DNA of 10,962 nucleotides, taken from assembly GCA_002509485.1 (NCBI GenBank), contig DAWO01000027.1:29319-40280 (forward strand), read 5' to 3'. Below, piece by piece: positions 5,816-10,962 of the stretch. The notes below the pieces were generated by a model that saw only the letters and a list, made by a program, of their open reading frames with translations, was not told where the DNA came from and ran no database searches. How positions within the stretch are numbered: position 1 is the first letter of the stretch; each line of letters begins with the position of its first letter. The stretch is from Methanolinea sp. UBA477. GTDB lineage: Archaea > Halobacteriota > Methanomicrobia > Methanomicrobiales > Methanospirillaceae. Both the position numbers and the translations under genes were made by a program.

Positions 5816-5826
5816 GGATTAATACG
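5816..5826 (+). promoter_or_regulatory. TATA-like promoter for the FKBP gene
   Basis: GGATTAATACG is centred about 27 nt before the ATG at 5848, and no Shine-Dalgarno sequence precedes that codon. This fits a leaderless transcript. Confidence 0.5.
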
Positions 5827-5847
5827 ACCGGCACCGAAAAGATCTAT

Positions 5848-6432
5848 ATGGGAAAAATACCGGGAAATGTACTCCTGTGCATCTCGTTGGCGGCTCTCCT
5901 GGTTCTTACGCTCTCCTGTGCCGGATGCACCAGCGGGCAGCCGGAAGGGGCACACGCTGGTGATACCGTTCATGTCACGTATACCCTGAAACTCGAAGAC
6001 GGGACGGTCTTTGAGTCCAACGTGAACGGCACGCCATTAGTTGTCGAAGTCGGTTCGGGGAAGGTGATTCCCGGGTTTGACGAAGCGCTGGTGGGAATGA
6101 GCCCGGGTCAGACAAAGACGGTCACCATTCCTCCGGAGAAGGCATACGGCGTGCACAGGAGCGAACTGGTCAGCGAGATCAGTACCCTCCAGGGTGTGGA
6201 TAGTTTCTGGAAGCTCCGTGAATCTGGGCTGTTGCAGCCATACATGAAGCCAGGGTTTGATTCCACCTTCATCTGGCAGAACCCGGAAGACGGCAGAATC
6301 GGCTATGTCACATTCTCAAATATCACGGATACCACGATGACGGTCGACGAAAATCACCCGCTTGCGGGAAAAACCCTGATATATGAGATTACGATGCTTG
6401 ACATTGTCACTCCGGAAACATCCTCGCCATAA
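5848..6432 (+). CDS. Lipid-anchored FKBP-type peptidyl-prolyl cis-trans isomerase
   Basis: A 194-residue exported foldase that would speed proline isomerisation in surface proteins. The N-terminus has a hydrophobic run (VLLCISLAALLVLTLSC) and a lipobox-like SCAGC with the acceptor cysteine at residue 27, so it is probably attached to the outer face of the membrane. The FKBP fold follows: VHVTYTLKLEDGTVFESN at 41-58, then VGSGKVIPGFDEALVGMSPGQ at 68-88 (the family core with the active-site VIPGFDEAL), TIPPEKAYG at 93-101 and the closing strand TLIYEITMLDI at 176-186. Between 101 and about 170 is an insert (IF-like domain) as in SlyD-type and archaeal long FKBPs, which helps bind unfolded clients. 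There is no metal-binding histidine tail. It is divergent from nifB and a single unit. Confidence 0.92.
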   Translation: MGKIPGNVLLCISLAALLVLTLSCAGCTSGQPEGAHAGDTVHVTYTLKLEDGTVFESNVNGTPLVVEVGSGKVIPGFDEALVGMSPGQTKTVTIPPEKAYGVHRSELVSEISTLQGVDSFWKLRESGLLQPYMKPGFDSTFIWQNPEDGRIGYVTFSNITDTTMTVDENHPLAGKTLIYEITMLDIVTPETSSP

Positions 6433-6433
6433 C

Positions 6434-6646
6434 ATGGGCCTTTGGGATAAAATAACTCCAGATAGGCTGGATTATGAAAATCAGGGGACGCCCTGGGATG
6501 ATCGGGGGGACCGGTACGGGACTCCCCCCGATACGATCCGATACATTTTTTATCAGAATGTTATATCTGAATTTGGTGTACCGAGAACCACCCCGTCATT
6601 CAAAGCCTGGAGTACTGCCTATATTGATGCCACCTTGATTGTATAG
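6434..6646 (+). CDS. Doubtful 70-codon reading frame after the FKBP gene
   Basis: The frame begins with ATG 1 bp after the FKBP stop codon and encodes about 70 residues (MGLWDKITPDRLDYENQG at the start; a tyrosine- and proline-containing middle; ending AYIDATLIV). I recognise no family, signal peptide or metal motif. Third codon positions are markedly more A/T-rich than in neighbouring genes, and there is no separate Shine-Dalgarno sequence. Its close link to the FKBP stop would allow translational coupling. It could instead be a chance frame or the remnant of a transferred gene, since it borders the gene-poor stretch with the tandem repeat. Confidence 0.25.
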   Translation: MGLWDKITPDRLDYENQGTPWDDRGDRYGTPPDTIRYIFYQNVISEFGVPRTTPSFKAWSTAYIDATLIV

Positions 6647-7041
6647 TGCTTATTCAGGCAGGCGTCGCCCGTGGAATCGGTGCACCAAAAAATGGATTTT
6701 ATCTCCTTCTATATAAAGTAAATTGTCTAACTTGGATTTTTGAGGGTTATTTGCCTGGCGTCAGTCGAATTCATTCCCGATGTGTGATCAGGAGCCGGCC
6801 TGCTGCTGGAATCTAATAAAATTGTTTTATGGGATTTATTTGGAAAAATAACGATTTTTCGTTCTATTTCAAGACGTATCACGTGTGGGCCGGAAACGGA
6901 ATACAACTCGCTTAGTAACCTCCCATCGGCAAAAGACGCATAATCAGGTGCCAAAAAAGCATCGTCTGCCGGGTGGTGCCGCACGTCTTTTAAGGCCATT
7001 TTTGGGGTATTTGCATGCGGGCAGCAGTGAGGATCGTCATG
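6647..7041. other. Gene-free stretch before the tandem repeat
   Basis: I see no convincing gene here. The stretch is AT-rich and has several short inverted repeats: AACGA/TCGTT around TTTT at 6850-6863, and AAAAGACG (6931-6938) with CGTCTTTT (6984-6991), a perfect 8-bp pair around 45 nt. A TATA-like TATATAAAG lies near 6711-6719. A 90-codon minus-strand frame (6727-6999) lacks any recognisable domain. The region may be a decayed insert. Confidence 0.4.
6931..6991. other. 8-bp inverted repeat closing a 45-nt loop
   Basis: AAAAGACG and CGTCTTTT are exact reverse complements. Inside the loop a second CGTCT (6963-6967) competes for the same AGACG arm, and GGTGCC occurs twice. It could be the closing stem of a small structured RNA or simply chance in AT-rich DNA. 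Confidence 0.25.
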
Positions 7042-7333
7042 TCATCTCCGCCGAAGCGACGGATCACGATCGATCCGATCACCGCCAGAATCAGACGACA
7101 GATGTGAATTCAGAGCCATAGAGAAGGCGCGGTCTCGCACCCATCGTTATAGGTGGGATTTATGCCAACGGAATTTTTTCATCATCTCCGCCGAAGCGAC
7201 GGATCACGATCGATCCGATCACCGCAAGAATCAGACGACAGATGTGAATTCAGAGTCATAGAGAAGGCGCGGTGTCGCACCCATCGTTATAGGTGGGATT
7301 TATGCCAACGGAATTTTTTCATCATCTCCGCCG
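7042..7333. repeat. Tandem 140-bp non-coding repeat, two full copies plus 12 bp
   Basis: Copy 1 spans 7042-7181 and copy 2 spans 7182-7321; they differ at only three positions (7086/7226, 7116/7256, 7134/7274). The first 12 bp (TCATCTCCGCCG) recur at 7322-7333. The period is not a multiple of three, so a coding repeat is unlikely. Each unit has an imperfect hairpin TCCGCCG/CGACGGA at its start (7047-7063 in copy 1), a GATC-rich segment with arms CGGATC/GATCCG, and a second possible stem CCCATC/GGTGGG with a 6-nt loop (7140-7157). It is not a CRISPR array: the unit is too long, there are no spacers and only two copies. The high identity suggests a recent duplication, perhaps by recombination at the 12-bp word. 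Confidence 0.9.
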
Positions 7334-7641
7334 GTTCAGGAGCCCGTGTGGCCACTCACGCGGAGGGGGTGTCCCTCATGTATCCATCCAACCCAGGGAT
7401 TTCCGGCGGGTATCGACGCATCCGGAGGGGCGCATTATAGGATCTCCTTCCAACCGTCTGCAACACCACCTCTCCGGTCAGGTAGTGGTATACGGGTCCG
7501 AATAATCCTTCCCGGCTTCCCGATACCCGGTCTCTTCTCCCTCGACGAGGATCTATCAGGTCTGAATAGATTTTCGGGCGTGAAGCCTCACCAGAGAGAA
7601 CGATTACGCCCTTTCCTTTTCAACGGGAATGCGGGGATGTA
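7334..7641. other. Gene-free stretch between the repeat and the cupin gene
   Basis: No frame here looks like a gene. Plus-strand frames that start here continue into the antisense of the cupin gene and have low-complexity, arginine- and proline-rich translations typical of shadows. No strong hairpin followed by a T-run is visible. The 3' end of the cupin transcript must lie in this stretch. Confidence 0.4.
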
Positions 7642-7977
7642 TCATTCCTTGATCATGACAAGCATCATCTTGAATTTTTTTATCGCAGAGACTGCATGGG
7701 GAGCATTGGCCGGAAAGATGATGGTGTCGCCTTCCTTCATCGTGTGTGACCGTCCCGATACCGTAACAACGCATTCTCCTTCGAGAATCGTGACCACCGC
7801 ATCATAAGGGGCGGTATGCTCCGAAAGTTTCTCGTTTTCGTCGAATGAAAAGATGGTGATGTTGCCGGCGGGCTTATTGACGATCATCCTGCTGGCGATT
7901 GCCCCCTCCTGGTAGGTGACCAGGTCTTTCAATGAAAAAACCCTGCCCTTGAAATCCTCACGGTTTTTTTCGCTCAT
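7642..7977 (-). CDS. Small single-domain cupin protein
   Basis: A 111-residue cytoplasmic protein with one cupin (double-stranded beta-barrel) domain. Cupin motif 1 is represented by SEHTAPYDAVVTILEGECVV (about 52-71), with His54, Asp59 and Glu67 at or near the usual metal-ligand positions. The next strand pair is VSGRSHTMKEGDTIIFPANAPHAV (74-96), in which His94 is the motif-2 histidine. The pattern HTAPYDA...PANxPHAV is common in small cupins of anaerobes and methanogens, whose functions are mostly unknown; roles in binding a small ligand or metal are proposed for the fold in general. The usual HxH pair is reduced to one His in motif 1. There is no catalytic partner domain. It is a single gene with a good TATA box about 24 nt before its ATG and no Shine-Dalgarno sequence, so probably leaderless. 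Confidence 0.88.
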   Translation of the reverse strand: MSEKNREDFKGRVFSLKDLVTYQEGAIASRMIVNKPAGNITIFSFDENEKLSEHTAPYDAVVTILEGECVVTVSGRSHTMKEGDTIIFPANAPHAVSAIKKFKMMLVMIKE

Positions 7978-7993
7978 ACAGGTTCTTTTCTCT

Positions 7994-8003
7994 CTTTATA
8001 TGA
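7994..8003 (-). promoter_or_regulatory. TATA box for the cupin gene
   Basis: The minus strand reads TCATATAAAG, centred about 22-24 nt upstream of the ATG at 7977. The spacing predicts a leaderless mRNA. Confidence 0.6.
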
Positions 8004-8154
8004 GATAAATGATTCATGGGGCGGCAGAGGCTAAAAAGATTGCAGGGATCGGGACCCGGCAGGGGTGATTGTCGGGTATTCTCGTCATGAAAGAGATCTG
8101 CGAGATTCTGGTCGTTTGATCTGCCACGCGTCTAGTGGTCGTATCAGGCCGACC

Positions 8155-8256
8155 GCTGAAAACTCACCGTGAACCGGACGGGATCCTCCCGCTCTCCCGA
8201 TCCGGAGGAGTATGATCTTTTCGAAAAGGAAGGCTGGCAATAGGGAAGTTTTCAGC
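8155..8256. other. Nested inverted-repeat element, possible structured RNA or small mobile element
   Basis: Outer arms GCTGAAAACT (8155-8164) and AGTTTTCAGC (8247-8256) are exact 10-bp reverse complements. Inside them CCGGACGGGA (8174-8183) pairs with TCCCGATCCGG (8195-8205), giving a 10-bp GC-rich stem with one bulged A and an 11-nt loop, followed by a perfect 12-bp palindrome CTTTTCGAAAAG (8217-8228). Together they form a roughly 102-nt unit with a closing stem and two internal hairpins. It lies alone in the 404-bp gap between the divergent cupin and PKD genes. It may be a non-coding RNA, an upstream regulatory structure or a miniature inverted-repeat element; I recognise no known RNA family. 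Confidence 0.5.
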
Positions 8257-8273
8257 CAAAAACCACCATCTTT

Positions 8274-8289
8274 CTGCTCATATCAGCAG
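8274..8289. promoter_or_regulatory. Near-perfect 16-bp palindrome upstream of the PKD gene
   Basis: CTGCTCATATCAGCAG is palindromic except at one symmetric pair (positions 6 and 11). It is followed at once by an AT-rich stretch (AAATTATTTTAACC) that could be a TATA box. The placement suggests an operator, but the next gene starts 92 bp further on, and a second TATA-like sequence occurs near 8333-8342. Confidence 0.35.
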
Positions 8290-8381
8290 TAAATTATTTT
8301 AACCCAAACAATAAAGGATTGACTTAACCGAATTGGATTAATGAGCGGAGCGCAGTCCGCATTTTCGGTTCAGGTGGTATC

Positions 8382-10511
8382 ATGACTCATATCAAGCACA
8401 AGGTGTGGTCTCCTGTATTCATCTTCATCCTGCTGGCATTATTCTGTCTGCCGGCGGTGAACGGAGCGCCACTCCCTGATATCAATCACATCTTCATCAA
8501 TGTGGCAAATGACGACGGAGTGAAATACAATCTCGACGGGCCCCGCTACTGGGGCCCCGATAACGCCTATTTCATCAATCCCGAGGGTAACCTCTACGAG
8601 ATCCGTGTTTCGACCGATGTAGACAATATCGGGCAGGTCTCGACCTCCCCGTACCAGTCAGGGGTCTTCTACATCACAAATACCGGGGGCAGGGGATATT
8701 GCGACGATGTTATCCTCCTCCTGGCGGTAAATGGTACAATACCCGATGATTTCTGGGTCCGCATCAAGTCGAGCGGCTATAACTGGACACCGAGCAGCGT
8801 GAAGAACGCGCTCCCGACCCAGTACCAGTATGTCACTCACGCGATCGACGAGACATTTACCAGGGACGATCTCATCTACGGTCCGCAGACATGGAAACCC
8901 GGACCGGGACGCTACGGTGTCGCAACACTGCCTCTCTTTTCAGGCCTGGACGTCTCCGATACGTCGAATACATTCCAGTTGATGTTTATCGACCTCAACG
9001 TGGGGAACATGTATCCCTCCCGTTTCAGCGGGGCGACGCTCCAGAACAATGGGGCGGTGAAGGTCGAGTACAGCTTCCACAACCTGACATCGTTTGCGAC
9101 CTTTAACGGGTACGGATGGTGTCTCGCGGCCCAGGAAGGGCAGGGAATCTCCTGGACGAACCGGATGGACGGCCCGGGCTCCAGTGCGTTCGCAGTCATT
9201 GGCGGGGGCGCACATAACGGTGGCGGCGGAACAGGGGACCTCTTCGCCAACTTCACCGCAGTTCCTGAAAGCGGATCAGTGCCATGCCTTGTCCGGTTCA
9301 CAGACACCTCCACAGGTGACGGAATTACCGGGTACAGGTGGGACTTTGGTGACGGATCCACATCGACCGAACAGAACCCGTCACATCTGTACCGGAGTTC
9401 AGGGGTGTATACCGCAACCCTGAGGGTATATGCAGGATCGAGCTCGGACACTGCATCCAGGACCATAACAATCAATGGCGACCCGTCTGATCCGGGATCC
9501 GATATCAAAGCAGACTTCAGTGCCAGCCAGTCAGTTGGGCCAGCGCCTCTCGAGGTGAAGTTCACGGATCGCTCGACCGGGGCAACAGGCTGGAACTGGA
9601 ACTTCGGAGACGGCACCATGTCGTCTGTGCAAAACCCGGTCCACGTGTACGCCTCCCCCGGGACGTATACGGTGACCCTCAAGGCGATCGCAAAGGATGG
9701 AAGCGATACGGCGACAGCAACGGTCCTTGTCACCGGCGGGTCGTCCAGCCATGGAGATACGATCAGTGCCGGGTTCAGTGCCAGCCCGTCGGTCGGTCGT
9801 GCGCCGTTGAGCGTCCAGTTCACCGATCGCTCGAGTGGAGCGACGAGCTGGAACTGGGACTTCGGCGACGGCAAAACATCGAATGTGGCAAACCCGGTCC
9901 ACGTATACACAGCTCCAGGGAGTTATACCGTGACCCTGACGGTGACCGGTCAGGGCGGGACCGATACGGCGACAGCAAAGATCCTGGTGACGCGGGGATC
10001 TGCAAGTAGCGGAGATGCGGTGAAAGCCAAGTATACCGCCTCCCCCACGCTGGGACGTGCGCCGCTGGTGGTCCAGTTCACCGATCGGTCGACCGGTGCG
10101 ACGAGCTGGAACTGGAACTTCGGTGATGGTGCCACATCGTCAGTTCAAAACCCCGTGCATGTGTACGCGTCATCAGGTACGTACAGGGTGACACTTACGG
10201 TAAGCAGTGAATATGGCAGTGCAAGTACGATGGGGACGATCAAGGTTCTCGGCGGCTCTGCCATCCCTGGAAGTTTCATAAACGTGCAGTTCACTGCCAC
10301 TCCGTCAGTTGGACGTGCGCCGCTCGAGGTGCAGTTCACCGACAGCTCGACAGGTGCGACGAGCTGGAGCTGGGACTTTGGCGATGGGACGACTTCAACC
10401 GACAGAAACCCCCTCCATCTTTACATGAATGCGGGGACATACCGGGCCACGCTGACGGTCAAGATAGGCGATAATTTCGAATCGGCAACAAAGACGATCC
10501 GGATTATATAA
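8382..10511 (+). CDS. Secreted multi-PKD-domain surface protein
   Basis: A 709-residue exported protein. Residues 1-29 are a signal peptide (basic start, hydrophobic core FIFILLALFCLPA, likely cleavage after VNGA). Residues 30-275 form an N-terminal domain that I cannot name (starting PDINHIFINVANDDGVKYN; aromatic- and asparagine-rich, with TNTGGRGYCDDV), followed by a glycine-rich linker near 274-285. Five PKD domains then follow at about 287-366, 376-452, 462-537, 547-622 and 634-709, each with the hallmark WxFGDG. The FTD motif of the last four recurs every 86 residues exactly (394, 480, 566, 652). No C-terminal membrane anchor or sorting signal is seen, so the protein is either released or held by S-layer interactions. 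Several N-x-S/T sites suit archaeal N-glycosylation. The start ATG has GGTGGT 5-10 nt upstream. PKD domains usually mediate adhesion or binding in methanogen surface proteins. Confidence 0.93.
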   Translation: MTHIKHKVWSPVFIFILLALFCLPAVNGAPLPDINHIFINVANDDGVKYNLDGPRYWGPDNAYFINPEGNLYEIRVSTDVDNIGQVSTSPYQSGVFYITNTGGRGYCDDVILLLAVNGTIPDDFWVRIKSSGYNWTPSSVKNALPTQYQYVTHAIDETFTRDDLIYGPQTWKPGPGRYGVATLPLFSGLDVSDTSNTFQLMFIDLNVGNMYPSRFSGATLQNNGAVKVEYSFHNLTSFATFNGYGWCLAAQEGQGISWTNRMDGPGSSAFAVIGGGAHNGGGGTGDLFANFTAVPESGSVPCLVRFTDTSTGDGITGYRWDFGDGSTSTEQNPSHLYRSSGVYTATLRVYAGSSSDTASRTITINGDPSDPGSDIKADFSASQSVGPAPLEVKFTDRSTGATGWNWNFGDGTMSSVQNPVHVYASPGTYTVTLKAIAKDGSDTATATVLVTGGSSSHGDTISAGFSASPSVGRAPLSVQFTDRSSGATSWNWDFGDGKTSNVANPVHVYTAPGSYTVTLTVTGQGGTDTATAKILVTRGSASSGDAVKAKYTASPTLGRAPLVVQFTDRSTGATSWNWNFGDGATSSVQNPVHVYASSGTYRVTLTVSSEYGSASTMGTIKVLGGSAIPGSFINVQFTATPSVGRAPLEVQFTDSSTGATSWSWDFGDGTTSTDRNPLHLYMNAGTYRATLTVKIGDNFESATKTIRII
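9510..10511 (+). repeat. Four tandem 258-bp PKD-coding repeats
   Basis: The codon for the Phe of the FTD motif occurs at 9561, 9819, 10077 and 10335, an exact 258-bp period. DNA words such as CCAGTTCACCGATCG and GACGAGCTGGAACTGG recur nearly unchanged between units. The first PKD domain is more divergent and offset by 88 residues, so the last four probably arose by recent tandem duplication. Confidence 0.85.
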
Positions 10512-10529
10512 GGGGAAAAGGGACCCATA

Positions 10530-10536
10530 TTTTTTT
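10530..10536 (+). terminator. Poly-T terminator after the PKD gene
   Basis: Seven T residues lie 19 nt after the stop codon, in an otherwise mixed-composition gap. T-runs on the coding strand are the usual archaeal intrinsic termination signal. No strong hairpin precedes it. Confidence 0.45.
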
Positions 10537-10675
10537 GAATAACCGGTTGTTGCATTCCCAAAGGCGTACCAATAAATCTCTCTCATTTTTCAAAACAATC
10601 AGGTCGTGTACGATTTTTCAGGTAAATGGGGATCAGTGACAGAGATACCCATTCCAGGCTTTTATACATACCATC

Positions 10676-10681
10676 AAAAAA
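10676..10681 (-). terminator. Poly-T terminator after tRNA-Val
   Basis: On the minus strand a run of six T residues begins 6 nt after the discriminator base of the tRNA, as expected for archaeal tRNA transcripts. Confidence 0.5.
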
Positions 10682-10687
10682 CAGCCA

Positions 10688-10761
10688 TGGGCTCAGCCGG
10701 ATTCGAACCGGCGACCTCCGCCGTGTAAGGGCGACGTCATGACCGACTAGACCATGAGCCC
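10688..10761 (-). tRNA. tRNA-Val (anticodon UAC)
   Basis: A complete 74-nt cloverleaf including the discriminator A. The acceptor stem is GGGCTCA with TGAGCCC. The D arm contains TAGTCGGTCAT between GTC and GAC. The anticodon stem is TCGCC with GGCGG (first pair T-G), and its loop CTTACAC gives anticodon TAC, which reads GUA valine codons. The variable loop has 5 nt, and the T arm is GCCGG-TTCGAAT-CCGGC. CCA is not encoded and must be added. There is no intron. A TATA-like GTTTAAAGC upstream (10781-10789) and a T-run downstream mark it as a single transcription unit. Confidence 0.97.
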
Positions 10762-10780
10762 CGGGTGACCAGAAAATTTT

Positions 10781-10789
10781 GCTTTAAAC
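10781..10789 (-). promoter_or_regulatory. TATA box for tRNA-Val
   Basis: The minus strand reads GTTTAAAGC, about 24 nt upstream of the mature tRNA 5' end, so transcription should start at or just before the tRNA. Confidence 0.55.
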
Positions 10790-10923
10790 GATATTAAAAT
10801 TGTTGATATAATCAGCGCCGGACCTCCTGCCTTCTCTTCTCAAATGGATTGAACAGGTATGGATGCTCTTTTCCGGCTCTTCGCTACCTGGTGTGTGCAA
10901 GGATTGATGAACCGGATACATTT

Positions 10924-10946
10924 TGTGGGGGCTATCCTTCCCCACA
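10924..10946. other. Perfect 7-bp hairpin near the window end
   Basis: TGTGGGG and CCCCACA are exact reverse complements separated by 9 nt. On the minus strand the element is followed by an AAAATG context, not a T-run; on the plus strand it is preceded by TTTT. The gap from 10762 to the end has no clear gene, so this may be the terminator or leader of a gene beyond the window. Confidence 0.3.
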
Positions 10947-10962
10947 CCCATGTGCGATGCCC

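Noticed and set aside
6727..6999. A 90-codon minus-strand frame.
   Set aside because: No recognisable domain, no convincing promoter or ribosome binding site, and it lies in a gene-poor, repeat-rich stretch.
7042..7333. A CRISPR array.
   Set aside because: The unit is 140 bp, adjacent without spacers and present only twice; no cas genes are near.
7153..7505. Plus-strand frames with repeated protein segments across the tandem repeat.
   Set aside because: The 140-bp period is not a multiple of three, so the copies are read in different frames; the translations are low-complexity and have no family resemblance.
8912..9910. A 332-codon minus-strand frame opposite the PKD gene.
   Set aside because: It is the shadow of a repetitive, GC-rich coding region; its translation only mirrors the PKD repeats.
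10790..10962. Open minus-strand frames of about 40-58 codons entering from the window end.
   Set aside because: They are short, overlap the hairpin at 10924-10946 and have no recognisable sequence; the real gene content beyond the edge cannot be judged.

Overview
The window looks like a chromosomal segment of a methanogenic archaeon, most likely of the order Methanomicrobiales (inference). Supporting signs are a NifB of the short, free-standing methanogen type, an archaeal-type S-adenosylhomocysteinase homolog, lipobox-anchored surface proteins, a secreted PKD-repeat protein, archaeal TATA boxes placed for leaderless transcription, and a tRNA-Val gene without an encoded CCA. The DNA is moderately GC-rich, with short AT-rich promoter gaps.

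Layout. Positions 1-3321 carry housekeeping genes packed tail to tail: the end of pheT (+) overlaps hisF (-) by 44 bp; hisF and ahcY diverge from a gap holding a perfect palindrome on a TATA-like core; ahcY converges on an OGG1-like DNA glycosylase with 2 bp between them. Positions 3322-4572 hold a small conserved-looking protein, an emfourin-like lipoprotein and a small CxxC protein. nifB (-) lies at 4710-5603, flanked by unusual inverted repeats: one over its likely promoter, one just upstream, and a three-segment pair of mutually exclusive hairpins just after its stop codon. A membrane-anchored FKBP-type prolyl isomerase follows.

Positions 6433-7641 are gene-poor. They contain one doubtful 70-codon frame and a 140-bp unit duplicated in tandem (137 of 140 positions identical) plus a 12-bp start of a third copy. 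A small cupin protein comes next. A 400-bp gap then holds a nested inverted-repeat structure (8155-8256) and a near-perfect 16-bp palindrome. The 709-residue secreted protein with five PKD domains follows; its last four domains are spaced by exactly 86 residues. The window ends with tRNA-Val(UAC) and about 200 bp without a clear gene.

How the genes relate. No large operon is visible; most genes are single units with their own promoters. Functions represented are translation (pheT, tRNA), histidine biosynthesis (hisF), recycling of the SAM by-product (ahcY), base-excision repair (ogg), nitrogenase cofactor assembly (nifB), and envelope or extracellular proteins (two lipoproteins and the PKD protein). 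I did not find a clear new multi-gene system. The least explained signals are the non-coding elements around nifB, the 140-bp tandem repeat and the nested inverted repeat before the PKD gene.
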